Assembly (NCBI RefSeq): GCF_029714425.1
Contig: NZ_CP121668.1
Location: 9,197,501 to 9,261,500 of the forward strand
Length of the DNA: 64,000 nucleotides
From: Bradyrhizobium sp. CB2312
Lineage (GTDB): Bacteria; Pseudomonadota; Alphaproteobacteria; Rhizobiales; Xanthobacteraceae
Reading direction: 5' to 3'
Part shown: positions 1 through 7,379 of the stretch, piece after piece
Position numbering within the stretch: the first letter of the stretch is position 1
How the letters are laid out: every line of letters starts with the position of its first letter
The notes under the pieces: model-generated
What the model was told of the DNA's origin: nothing
Databases searched by the model: none
Seen by the model: the letters and a program-made list of their open reading frames with translations, nothing else
Made by a program: the position numbers and the translations under genes

Positions 1-324
1 GACGAAGCCGCCACCAAGAGGCCGGGCCTCGCGCTGAACTCGGCCTATGAGGCCAAGTACGGCCCGAACAGCCGCAGCCAGTTCGCCGGCCATTCCTACG
101 ATGCCTTCGAGATCCTGAAGCGCATCATCCCGGTGGCGTTGAAGACGGCCAAGCCGGGCACGCCGGAATTCCGCGAAGCGATCCGTCAGGCGCTGCTGTC
201 GGAGAAGGAACTCGCGGCGAGCCAGGGCGTCTACAACTTCACCGAAAAGGACCGCTACGGCGTCGACGAGCGCGCGCGCATCCTGCTCACGGTGAAGAAC
301 GGCAAGTACACGCTGGTGAAGTAG
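1..324 (+). CDS. ABC transporter substrate-binding protein, C-terminal part (5' end outside window)
   Basis: The reading frame is open from base 1 and stops at 322-324, giving the last 107 residues of a longer protein. The segment with SQFAGHSYDAFEILKRI and the ending GVYNFTEKDRYGVDERARI resemble the C-terminal lobe of periplasmic binding proteins of the branched-chain amino-acid (LivK, Peripla_BP_6) type. Such proteins bind a small ligand in the periplasm and deliver it to an ABC permease. The ligand cannot be inferred. A strong terminator hairpin follows 25 bases after the stop, so this is probably the last gene of its transcript. Family assignment is from motif resemblance in a fragment only. 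Confidence 0.75.
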   Translation, partial: DEAATKRPGLALNSAYEAKYGPNSRSQFAGHSYDAFEILKRIIPVALKTAKPGTPEFREAIRQALLSEKELAASQGVYNFTEKDRYGVDERARILLTVKNGKYTLVK

Positions 325-348
325 GCACAGCGACAGTTCGAGACGACG

Positions 349-382
349 AGAGCCGGCCCGACGGGCCGGCTCTTTTGTTTTT
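349..382 (+). terminator. Rho-independent terminator after the ABC binding protein
   Basis: GAGCCGGCCC (350-359) and GGGCCGGCTC (363-372) form a 10-bp GC-rich stem around the loop GAC, followed by a T-rich run (373-380, interrupted by one G). The placement right after the stop at 324 fits termination of the upstream gene. Confidence 0.9.
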
Positions 383-443
383 GGATCTGAGATTAGCGAG
401 CGTGAAGTCGAATCGGGTTCGGCCAAAAGCAGCGCTCTCTCCG

Positions 444-594
444 TTCCCTCCCCCCTTGCGGGGGAGGGTCAGGGAGAGGGGTGCCACACGGGGATTCTAT
501 CGATCCCGCACCTGCTCTTGGCGCCTCATCGACAACCGGCACCTTTTGCTGGGCTACCCCTCTCCCTTGCCCTCCCCCGCAAGGGGGGAGGGAA
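444..594. repeat. Palindromic intergenic repeat, family A, copy 1
   Basis: The stretch begins with TTCCCTCCCCCCTTGCGGGG and ends with its near inverse, with CCTTTTGCTGGGCTACCCCT in the second half. The same arrangement recurs at 62240-62384 in the same orientation, with a variable middle. Together with the terminator it accounts for the 313 bases between the binding protein and the GST gene. No coding capacity is evident. Confidence 0.85.
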
Positions 595-637
595 CGCACC
601 GTCACTGCAGCGCGAGTCTGGTCTCATCCATCAGGCC

Positions 638-1366
638 TCAGGCCGCCTGCCGCAGCGGGGTCCAGGCGAACTCGGGATAATAACTGTCCATCATGCGGTC
701 GACATAGGCGGTGAGGTTCGGAAATCCCTCGGCGCGCTGGCGCAAGGCCGATTCGAAGAACGGCGTGAGGATCCCCGCGAGCATGCCGAAGGCGGCAGCA
801 TCGACGCCGCAGGGCTTGTTGCCCATCAGATAGGCCTTGTCGCCGAGCTGCACCGAGAGCGCGAACAGCGAGCGCACGGCGAGATCGACGTCGTCGTCGG
901 GCGCGTGACGGCCGAGGCCGGAGAGCAGATAATTCTCGGCGACGCGGAATTGCGCGTCCTCGCGCAGCTTCTCGCGGTTGTGTTCCGGCGCGCCGTCGAA
1001 GAAATGCGACGGGCCCTTGGCGAAGTTGACCGGATCGACCCAGCGCGCGCCGACCAGCGCCCAATAGACGTGATGCTCGATCATCCGCTCGAACGCCCAG
1101 GCCTGCGCGCGCTCGGCCAGCGACAGGCCGGCGTCGAAATCGAAGCCGTAGCGGCGCTCGATATGGGCGCGGATGAAGGTGGAATCGGCCACCGCCTCGC
1201 CGCCATCGTCGATGAAGGGCAGCTGCCCCTTCGGGGACGCGGGCGGCATCGCGCGCTCCTTCCGGTAGGGCAGCCCTGCCATCTTGAGCTGCACCTCGGT
1301 CTTGGTGACGAAGGGGCTGATTTCCGGCAGGCCGAAGCCGGTGCCAAAGCCATAAAGCGTGATCAT
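638..1366 (-). CDS. Glutathione S-transferase family protein
   Basis: The 242-residue protein has an N-terminal thioredoxin-like GST domain (about 1-80, with QLPFIDDGGEAVADSTFI matching the cis-Pro and Ser of the glutathione site) and an all-helical C-terminal domain. GSTs conjugate or reduce electrophiles with glutathione in the cytoplasm; the substrate is unknown. The length and the C-terminal layout resemble the Faxc/metaxin-like group. The start at 1366 has a good ribosome site (AGGAGA). A 28-bp perfect palindrome lies 47 bases upstream of the start, and a similar site lies before the divergent YafY regulator, which suggests control by that regulator. Confidence 0.85.
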   Translation of the reverse strand: MITLYGFGTGFGLPEISPFVTKTEVQLKMAGLPYRKERAMPPASPKGQLPFIDDGGEAVADSTFIRAHIERRYGFDFDAGLSLAERAQAWAFERMIEHHVYWALVGARWVDPVNFAKGPSHFFDGAPEHNREKLREDAQFRVAENYLLSGLGRHAPDDDVDLAVRSLFALSVQLGDKAYLMGNKPCGVDAAAFGMLAGILTPFFESALRQRAEGFPNLTAYVDRMMDSYYPEFAWTPLRQAA

Positions 1367-1403
1367 GCGCGTTCTCCTGGTCTACCGAAAACTTTGACGG
1401 AAC

Positions 1404-1664
1404 CTAGTGCCGGGCTGCTGCCACCATGGTGGCAGCAGCCGTGATATCTTCTGCGAAACGGGCCCCCCGCCAGGCGCGGGCCATGACGTGGCGGACCAGC
1501 GCGTCCGCAGCCTGGGTCAGCGAGCGTGCCACCACGCTTGCAAGCGCAAACCGGAGGTCGACGGCCATGAGATCGAGCGAAACGAGGCGGCCGAATGCCG
1601 ATGCGGACCACGCCTGGGCCCGCAGCATCGGAAGTGCCGGGCCGAAATGGGTTGGAATGATCAT
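1404..1664 (-). CDS. Small hypothetical protein
   Basis: This 86-residue frame starts MIIPTHFGPALPMLRAQ and has a high G/C third-position bias, as its neighbours do. The ATG at 1664 is preceded by GAGGAT at a normal distance; a TTG at 1670 is in frame but sits too close to that site. It lies between the GST and YafY genes and starts 47 bases from the palindrome at 1711-1734. Its last codons contain the palindrome at 1413-1440. No domain is recognised. It could be a real small gene co-regulated with the GST, or a fortuitous frame. Confidence 0.5.
   Translation of the reverse strand: MIIPTHFGPALPMLRAQAWSASAFGRLVSLDLMAVDLRFALASVVARSLTQAADALVRHVMARAWRGARFAEDITAAATMVAAARH
1413..1440. promoter_or_regulatory. 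28-bp perfect palindrome upstream of the GST gene, probable operator
   Basis: The two halves are GGCTGCTGCCACCA (1413-1426) and TGGTGGCAGCAGCC (1427-1440). The core CTGCTGCCA, six bases, TGGCAGCAG is the same design as the site at 1711-1734 before the YafY regulator. It sits 47 bases upstream of the GST start. It is inferred to be bound by the YafY protein encoded at 1777-2475. Confidence 0.7.
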
Positions 1665-1710
1665 GGACAAATCCTCTTCAGTCGATGTGTTGTCCCGGTA
1701 TAGAACCCCC

Positions 1711-1734
1711 CTGCTGCCAACATCCTGTCAGCAG
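1711..1734. promoter_or_regulatory. Palindrome between the YafY regulator and the divergent small gene, probable operator
   Basis: CTGCTGCCA (1711-1719), six bases, then TGTCAGCAG (1726-1734). The arms match except at one symmetric position, and the left arm is identical to that of the palindrome at 1415-1423. The site lies 43 bases before the regulator start and 47 bases before the divergent small gene, which suits autoregulation. Confidence 0.65.
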
Positions 1735-1776
1735 CAGCGCGCCGCTTTCTGATCCGATCCCGATAAGAGAATTGTC

Positions 1777-2475
1777 ATGAGACGCGCCGACCGGCTGTTT
1801 CAGATCATCCAGGTGCTGAGGCGCACGCGTAAGCCGCTGACGGCGGACGCGATCGCGGCCGAGCTCGAGACCTCCAAGCGCACGATCTATCGCGACATCG
1901 CGACGCTGATGGGCCAGCGCGTGCCGATCCGCGGCGAAGCCGGCATGGGCTATATCCTCGAAAAGGGTTTTGACCTGCCGCCCCTCATGCTGACACCCGA
2001 CGAGATCGAGGCCGCGGTGCTCGGCGCGCAATGGGTGGCGGGCCATGCCGATTCCGCGTTGGCGCGTGCCGCCGAAGATCTGATGGCCAAGATCGCCGAC
2101 ACCGTGCCTGAGCGCCTGCGTCCCTTCGTGCTGGAGCCCGCGAGCCGCGCTCGGCCGAGCTGGAACAGGGAGCCGGATCGTCTCGACATGGTGCGCACGC
2201 GCACCCAGATCCACGAAGGCAAGAAGATCATGCTGCGCTATCGCGACGAGCAGGGCCGCCCCAGCGAGCGCATGATCTGGCCGATCTCGGTCGGCTATCT
2301 CGAGGCCGTGCGCCTGCTTGCGGCGTGGTGCGAGCTGCGCAGCGACTTCCGCAGCTTCCGCACCGATCGCGTGGTGGAGGCGACCTATCTCGACGAGAAA
2401 TATCCTGAAAGGCGCGACGTGCTGCGCGCGAGATGGCGGCAGAGCCTGGTCTGGGGCCCGCCAAAGGACACGTGA
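1777..2475 (+). CDS. YafY-type transcriptional regulator (HTH plus WYL domain)
   Basis: The 232-residue protein begins MRRADRLFQIIQVLRR and has an N-terminal winged helix-turn-helix (about 1-60, with LETSKRTIYRDIATL as the recognition region), followed by a WYL-type sensor domain (about 140-215; the WYL signature appears as LLAAWCE). Members regulate adjacent genes in response to small ligands. The divergent GST and small gene, plus two matching palindromes at 1415-1438 and 1711-1734, indicate a local regulator. A YkgJ-type gene follows 5 bases after the stop and is probably cotranscribed. The ATG at 1777 has a weak ribosome site (AAGAGAAT). Confidence 0.88.
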   Translation: MRRADRLFQIIQVLRRTRKPLTADAIAAELETSKRTIYRDIATLMGQRVPIRGEAGMGYILEKGFDLPPLMLTPDEIEAAVLGAQWVAGHADSALARAAEDLMAKIADTVPERLRPFVLEPASRARPSWNREPDRLDMVRTRTQIHEGKKIMLRYRDEQGRPSERMIWPISVGYLEAVRLLAAWCELRSDFRSFRTDRVVEATYLDEKYPERRDVLRARWRQSLVWGPPKDT

Positions 2476-2480
2476 GGACG

Positions 2481-2795
2481 ATGCAAGAGATCGATCTGTC
2501 GAGCTACTGCCAGAGCTGCGGCGCGTGCTGCGGCTATTCGGAGAACTGGCCGCGCTTCTCGATCGAGAGCGACGAGGAGCTTGCGGCGATTCCCGAAGCG
2601 CTCGTCAATGCGCGTCAATCCGGCATGCGTTGCGAGGGCGATCGCTGCTCGGCCTTGCAAGGCGAAATTGGAAAGGCGACGGCGTGCGGCATCTACGCCG
2701 TGCGGCCGGAGGTGTGCCGCACCTGCATGCCGGGTGATGCCGAATGCACGATGGCGCGGCGGAAGTTCAGGCTTCCGGCGATCGAACCAACTTAG
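2481..2795 (+). CDS. YkgJ-family cysteine cluster protein
   Basis: The 104-residue protein is rich in cysteine: C10, C13, C16 and C17 form the CxxCxxCC cluster, followed by C51, C56, C69, C79, C82 and C89. This pattern is that of the YkgJ/UPF0153 family, thought to bind zinc or an iron-sulfur cluster; the function is not established. The ATG at 2481 follows GAGG; a GTG at 2472 is in frame and overlaps the upstream stop. The gene forms an apparent two-gene operon with the YafY regulator. Its stop overlaps the stop of the convergent gene by four bases. Confidence 0.85.
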   Translation: MQEIDLSSYCQSCGACCGYSENWPRFSIESDEELAAIPEALVNARQSGMRCEGDRCSALQGEIGKATACGIYAVRPEVCRTCMPGDAECTMARRKFRLPAIEPT

Positions 2796-3190
2796 GCCGG
2801 AACGACTTCAGCGATCTCGTCGTCGAGCTCGTCGTCCAGCGGTGCGAGCACCGAGAGCGGCTTGGTCGACACCGTGATCGGCTTGCGGCCGCCCGATAGC
2901 GACGGCGACGATTTGGCCGAGCTCGCACGTGACAGCGCGTAGAGCGTCGAGCCGACGCGGCCGCCGTTCTCGATCAGGTCGCGCTCGCTGCAGCTTGCAG
3001 CGATGGCGACCGCCAGCGAGTGCAGATGGCTGCGGCGATAGCAGAACAGCGCCAGGCGGGCGCGTGCCTCAGGGGAAACACTCTCAACCAACCTCGGCAG
3101 GCCACTCTCACTGGCGCGATACATCTCGCCAAGGAGCTCGTCGCGAACCGGGCAGAAATCGCTTTCAAAAGCGTCGCGGCTTGAAAACAT
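2792..3190 (-). CDS. Hypothetical protein
   Basis: This 132-residue protein starts MFSSRDAFESDFCPVRDE. The ATG at 3190 is chosen because GGGAGAA sits six bases before it; the frame is open further upstream without a better site. The sequence has a helical middle part (ELLGEMYRASESGLPRL) and an acidic tail (LDDELDDEIAEVVPA). No catalytic motif, signal peptide or membrane segment is seen. It is convergent with the YkgJ gene. Function unknown. Confidence 0.7.
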   Translation of the reverse strand: MFSSRDAFESDFCPVRDELLGEMYRASESGLPRLVESVSPEARARLALFCYRRSHLHSLAVAIAASCSERDLIENGGRVGSTLYALSRASSAKSSPSLSGGRKPITVSTKPLSVLAPLDDELDDEIAEVVPA

Positions 3191-3330
3191 TACAGTTCTC
3201 CCTCGTGGTGCGGAAGATGCAACGCAATTCTCTAATGAAAGGTTAACCACGCTGCCCGGTAGTCACCCGGGGTTCTTGCGCGCCGGCCGCGAATCAGAGG
3301 GGCGCTAGTGAGGGGTCAAAGGCTCCACGG

Positions 3331-3416
3331 CGTCATGGCCGGGCTTGTCCCGGCCATCCACGGAGAGCCAAGCGGCGCGAAGAACGTGGATGCCCGGGAC
3401 AAGCCCGGGCATGACG
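3331..3416. repeat. Palindromic intergenic repeat, family D, copy 1
   Basis: CGTCATGGCCGGGCTTGTCC at the left and a near inverse ending in GGGCATGACG at the right enclose a short variable loop (GAGAGCCAAGCGGCGCGAAGA region). A second copy with the same layout is at 30638-30724. It probably folds into a long hairpin in RNA and occupies most of the gap between 3190 and 3472. Confidence 0.85.
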
Positions 3417-3471
3417 ACCTTCTGTGCCGATAGCGACTGCCTCCACCTAGAGGCCGAGAAAAGGCCCAGCC

Positions 3472-3858
3472 TCAGTTCGCCGCCATGAAGATGGAGAGGC
3501 CGAAGCCGGTGAGATGGTGCAGCGCCTGGTCGACGCCGATCAGGGTCCAGAACCAGGGATGATGCAGGTCGACACCGAGATTGGCCGAGACGAATCCCTT
3601 CGCGCGATCGATGGTGATGTGGATCACGAAGTCGATGAAGGCGACGAACCAGAATCGCGGCGCGACGAGCAGGATCAGCGGCAGCGCAACCGCAAGGTGA
3701 ATCAGGCAGTGCACCAGAAGCGGCAGGGCCCAGCCGTGTTTCTGGTCCTTGCCCTGCGCCATCCAGGCGGTCTGGAGCACGAAATCGGCGATGATGTGCT
3801 TGAAGGTGAGCAGCAACATCCAGCCAATGAGCGCTTCGACCGGAACCGCCGATGACAT
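3472..3858 (-). CDS. DUF3307-type integral membrane protein
   Basis: The 128-residue protein has hydrophobic segments at about 9-27, 45-65 and 68-88 and the motif LLTFKHIIADFVLQTAWM near the N terminus, typical of DUF3307 membrane proteins, whose role is unknown. Conserved histidines and aspartates in membrane segments (HIIADF, HCLIHL, DFVIHITIDRAK) suggest a metal or catalytic centre in the membrane, but this is inference. The ATG at 3858 (MSSAVPVEAL) is chosen by family length; it has no clear ribosome site, and the frame is open to 3942. Confidence 0.75.
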   Translation of the reverse strand: MSSAVPVEALIGWMLLLTFKHIIADFVLQTAWMAQGKDQKHGWALPLLVHCLIHLAVALPLILLVAPRFWFVAFIDFVIHITIDRAKGFVSANLGVDLHHPWFWTLIGVDQALHHLTGFGLSIFMAAN

Positions 3859-4233
3859 GGGTGGAAACGACAAAGCTGACGCCTCATTGACGTGACAAGA
3901 AAGCTCGGAGCGTTCAGCGCAACTTCTTCTTGGACCGGTCAAATCGCCGGGACCTCCAATTTATGACATCTCCTGCGGCAGAATGCAGCCGGGGGGAACC
4001 GGAAAATCGCCAACTGTGGCTAACTGGTGATAGGATGACCAATCGCCGCGGTCGGGAGGAGTAAGGTTACCTTCGGCTCGAAATTTGCATTCCGGTTGCG
4101 GCGCGCTATCATCGAAGACAGAGAATATCGTTCTTTTTTCAATCGCTTAGAAATTGCACGGCGCGCGCCGCAGACCACATCCGCGAGCCTGCCGCCCAGG
4201 AATAAGGCCAGCGTGCTGCCATGAGTACTGAGC

Positions 4234-5679
4234 ATGAGTACTGAGGGCCCCGCCTCGTCACCGTCAGAGCCGCAGCCGCGGCGTCCCAAGGTGATCAAGA
4301 CCAACCAGCAGCAGGTCTTGCTCTACGCCGTGCTGACCCTGCTGCTGTCGCTCGCCACCGTCTGGGGCGGGCGCGCCATGCTGCACAATTCGGAGACACT
4401 GACCTTTGCGGTCGGTGCCCCGAACAGCGACGAGGCCCTGTTCGCGGCCAAGCTCGCCGCGGTGCTGAAGAACAACGCCTCGCGCTTCCGGATCAAGATC
4501 GTCAACAGCCCTGACAATACCAAGGCGCTCGCGCAGTTCGACCGCAAGCAGGCCGACCTCGCCGTGCTGCGCACCGATGCCAAGGTGCCGCTGCGGGCGC
4601 GCACGCTCGCGATCCTCGAGCACGATCTCGTGCTGTTGCTCGGGCCCGGCAACAAGAAGATCAAGTCGCTCGCGGAATTGAAGAAGAAGAAGGTCGCCGT
4701 CCTCGCCGAGAACGACTCCTCGCTCGCCTTCGTGCGCAGCATCCTCGATATTCCCGACGGGCCGGACGCTGCGAAGATCCAGATGGCGCCGCAGGGCGCG
4801 ACGCTCGACAAGCTGTTTGCGCCGGCGAACGGATACGGCGCGGTAATCGCCATCGTCCACGCCTCGAAGGCGGTGCGTGACAAAGCCTATGAGCAGGTCG
4901 CCAAGCGCGGCGGCTTCACCTTGAATGCGATCGACGAGACCAAGGCACTCGCCCGCAAATTCCCTGGCATTTCCGACGAGACGCTGACCGCAGGCACGCT
5001 GTCGGCCTCGCCCGAGATTCCCGACGACGACCTCGAGACGATCGGGCTGGAATGGCTGCTGGTCGCGCAATCCAGGATGTCGGCGTCCACGGCCGGCGAT
5101 CTCGCCCGCATCGTCTACGAGAACAAGTCGGCGCTCGGGCTCGACAACGGCTTTGCCAGCAAGATCGAGCCGGCCTCGGTCGAGAAGGACGCCTACGTGA
5201 TGGCGCATCAAGGCGCGGCCGACTACATCAACGACGACACCAAGTCGTTCATGGATAAGTACAGCGACATGATGTATCTGGGCGCCGCCGCGCTCAGCGT
5301 CATCGGCTCGATCTTCGCCGCGATCTACGCCAAGATCACCCGCATCGCGCCGGAGAAAGCCAGCGAGCTCTCCACTGCCATTCTCGACATCGGCGAGCGC
5401 ATCGAGCACGCCCATTCGCTCGATCAGCTCGAATGTCTCCAGGACGAGCTGGAAGGCATCCTGCGCGGCGCGGTGGTCGGCCTCAGGGACGGCACCATCA
5501 GCACCGACGGGCTCGACACCTTCAAGCTCGGCTACGAATTCGTCCGCGACGAGATCGGCATGCGCCGCGACTATCTCAAGCGCCATTGCGACGAGGCCGA
5601 CAAGGTCTCGGGCCCTGCTGCCCTCCACCCGCCCGACGACAGCAAGGTCGTGGTGGTGAAGACCGCGCAGAGCGCCTGA
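4234..5679 (+). CDS. TAXI-family TRAP transporter solute receptor, membrane anchored
   Basis: The 481-residue protein has an N-terminal membrane segment (about 28-47), a TAXI-type ligand-binding domain (about 53-330, with LTFAVGAPNSDEALFAAKL at its start and VAVLAENDSSLAFVRSILD in the middle), and a second membrane segment at about 347-367 followed by a roughly 110-residue charged cytoplasmic region. TAXI receptors capture organic acids for TRAP transporters. Usual members lack the second membrane segment and tail, and no TRAP permease gene is adjacent, so a sensory role is possible. The start codon is duplicated: ATGAGTACTGAG occurs at 4221 and again at 4234. Only the second is in frame. Confidence 0.82.
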   Translation: MSTEGPASSPSEPQPRRPKVIKTNQQQVLLYAVLTLLLSLATVWGGRAMLHNSETLTFAVGAPNSDEALFAAKLAAVLKNNASRFRIKIVNSPDNTKALAQFDRKQADLAVLRTDAKVPLRARTLAILEHDLVLLLGPGNKKIKSLAELKKKKVAVLAENDSSLAFVRSILDIPDGPDAAKIQMAPQGATLDKLFAPANGYGAVIAIVHASKAVRDKAYEQVAKRGGFTLNAIDETKALARKFPGISDETLTAGTLSASPEIPDDDLETIGLEWLLVAQSRMSASTAGDLARIVYENKSALGLDNGFASKIEPASVEKDAYVMAHQGAADYINDDTKSFMDKYSDMMYLGAAALSVIGSIFAAIYAKITRIAPEKASELSTAILDIGERIEHAHSLDQLECLQDELEGILRGAVVGLRDGTISTDGLDTFKLGYEFVRDEIGMRRDYLKRHCDEADKVSGPAALHPPDDSKVVVVKTAQSA

Positions 5680-5704
5680 TCCGAGAGGTCGGGACAACCG
5701 CCCA

Positions 5705-5840
5705 TCTCGTGTCCCGGACAAGCTGCAATGCCAAGGCATTGCAGCGCCGAGCAGGAACCCAGAAAGCCCCACCGTCCGCTGCCGCATGGCCCCGGCTCTG
5801 CAGCGCATCACTACGGCCGCCGCTGTGTCCGGGGCACGAG
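5705..5840. repeat. Imperfect inverted repeat of GTCCCGGAC type
   Basis: CTCGTGTCCCGGAC at the left and GTCCGGGGCACGAG at the right are near inverses. Between them, GCTGCAATGCC and GGCATTGCAGC form a perfect inner hairpin. It lies in the 237-base gap before the small membrane protein gene and resembles the other intergenic palindromes of the window. No gene is seen here. Confidence 0.7.
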
Positions 5841-5916
5841 ACCGGATCATCGCCGGAACTCCCGGAACCGTCTCCTCCCGCAACCGTTGGCTCCTGTTAC
5901 AACCGGAGAACGCGCC

Positions 5917-6135
5917 ATGCGTACACTCCTCATCATCTTCCTTCTGGGAATGCTGGCGGCGGTTGGCTATTTTGCTTATTCCGCGATGGCGGTCGAAGGG
6001 GACCCGATCCCAACCGAAGGCTATGTCGCCCTGGCGCTGGGGGCCGGATTCTCCGTCATCGTCGGCATCGGCCTGATGATCCTGCTGTTTTTCAGCAGCC
6101 GCCGCGGCTACGACGAGCCGCCGCATTTCAGGTAA
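5917..6135 (+). CDS. Small membrane protein with two transmembrane segments
   Basis: The 72-residue protein starts MRTLLIIFLLGMLAAVGYFAY and has two hydrophobic helices (about 3-25 and 40-61), ending in a polar tail SSRRGYDEPPHFR. The ATG at 5917 follows CCGGAGAA. It lies 122 bases upstream of the K+ channel gene on the same strand, so the two may be cotranscribed, but nothing else links them. No known family is recognised. Confidence 0.75.
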   Translation: MRTLLIIFLLGMLAAVGYFAYSAMAVEGDPIPTEGYVALALGAGFSVIVGIGLMILLFFSSRRGYDEPPHFR

Positions 6136-6257
6136 CCCCGCCTCCATCTCGCGATTGGCGACGCCGAGCCCGTCGTTGACGACCCCGGCCCGGGCAGGCA
6201 CTTTGGCGCCGCGGTCCCAGCCGGGACCGCAAAAGCCAAACCGAGCCGCTCTCCCGC

Positions 6258-7367
6258 ATGTCCAAGCCGCTGATCTCTGCACTGGCCCAGTTCGCGGCCG
6301 CCACGGCCGGCCGCAACATGACCAAGGCGGCCTATGTGGCGGTGGGCGTCGGCGTGCTCAGCATGGTGCTGCTGACGATTGGCCCGGCCTACGAGGCGGC
6401 GCATCACTGGGTCGACACCCTGCTGTGGGCTTGCCTCGCCTATTTCGTATTCGAATGGGTGGTCCGGCTGCGCCACATGGCGCGAACGGAGCGCCTGTCG
6501 CTCTATTTGTCCTCCTCCGCCGGCATCGTCGACGCGATCGGTGCGTTGGCCGTTCCCCTCGCGCTGACACTCGGCGTCGAGCCAAACACGGCCTGGTTGC
6601 TCAGCGTGCTCTGGGTGCTGAAGGTGGTGCCGGGCATTCCCGGCCTGCGCCAGCTTCGCCGTGTGCTGGTGCTGGAATCCGGGCCGCTGGTGAGCGTGCT
6701 CGTGATTTTCCTGATGGTGGTGTTCCTGGCCTCGGTTGCCGAATACTTTCTGGAGCGGGACGTGCAGCCCCAGACCTTCGGCAGCGTGCCGGCCGCGTTG
6801 TGGTGGGCTGTCGTCACGCTGACCACGACAGGCTATGGCGACGTCGTGCCGGTGACGCCGCTCGGGCGCATGGTGGCGGCGCTGGTGATGATCTCCGGCC
6901 TCGGCGTGTTCGGCCTCTGGACCGGTATTCTGGCGACCGGATTCGCCGCCGAGACGAGGCGCGACAATTTCCTCAAGACCTGGGAATCCGTCAGCAAGGT
7001 GCCGTTCTTCGCCGCGCTCGGACCGGCGGCGATCGCCGACGTCACCCACATGCTGCGCACCATGGAGCTGCCGGCGCGCACCATGATCATCCGCAAGGGC
7101 GCGCAAGGCGACTGCATGTATTTCATCGCCGCCGGCGAGGTCGAGGTCGACCTGCCCGGCAAGAAGGTGCAGCTTGGCGAGGGCGCCTTCTTCGGCGAGA
7201 TGGCGCTGCTGGGCAACAACATGCGCGGCGCCAATGTCTCGACCACGAAGGTGTCGCGGCTCCTGGTGCTCGACCTCGTCGATTTCCGCGTGCTGATGGC
7301 ACGGCATCCCGATCTCGCCGAAACCATCGACGCCGAAGCAAAGCGCCGCGCGCTGGAAAATAAATAA
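6258..7367 (+). CDS. MloK1-like cyclic-nucleotide-gated potassium channel
   Basis: The 369-residue protein has six predicted membrane helices, the K+ selectivity filter TTTGYGD (189-195) in the pore loop, and a cyclic-nucleotide-binding domain (about 248-360) with GAFFGEMALL and the phosphate-binding arginine R323. The layout and motifs closely match the Mesorhizobium channel MloK1, for example WWAVVTLTTTGYGD and FGLWTGILATGF. Such channels open on cAMP binding and pass K+ across the inner membrane. The S4 helix carries few charges (K122, R131, R134, R135), so voltage sensing is doubtful. The ATG at 6258 follows only a weak site. An enoyl-CoA hydratase gene follows after 12 bases. Confidence 0.9.
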   Translation: MSKPLISALAQFAAATAGRNMTKAAYVAVGVGVLSMVLLTIGPAYEAAHHWVDTLLWACLAYFVFEWVVRLRHMARTERLSLYLSSSAGIVDAIGALAVPLALTLGVEPNTAWLLSVLWVLKVVPGIPGLRQLRRVLVLESGPLVSVLVIFLMVVFLASVAEYFLERDVQPQTFGSVPAALWWAVVTLTTTGYGDVVPVTPLGRMVAALVMISGLGVFGLWTGILATGFAAETRRDNFLKTWESVSKVPFFAALGPAAIADVTHMLRTMELPARTMIIRKGAQGDCMYFIAAGEVEVDLPGKKVQLGEGAFFGEMALLGNNMRGANVSTTKVSRLLVLDLVDFRVLMARHPDLAETIDAEAKRRALENK

Positions 7368-7379
7368 AAGGAGACAAGA

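Noticed and set aside
393..605. Short frames within the first intergenic repeat
   Set aside because: Their sequences are translations of the CCCTCCCCC and GGGGGAGG arms, so they reflect the repeat and not a gene.
4264..6282. Long minus-strand open frame of 672 codons over the TAXI gene
   Set aside because: It is antisense to a well-supported gene, is rich in Arg, Gly, His and Asp, and lacks any domain; long antisense frames are expected at this GC content.
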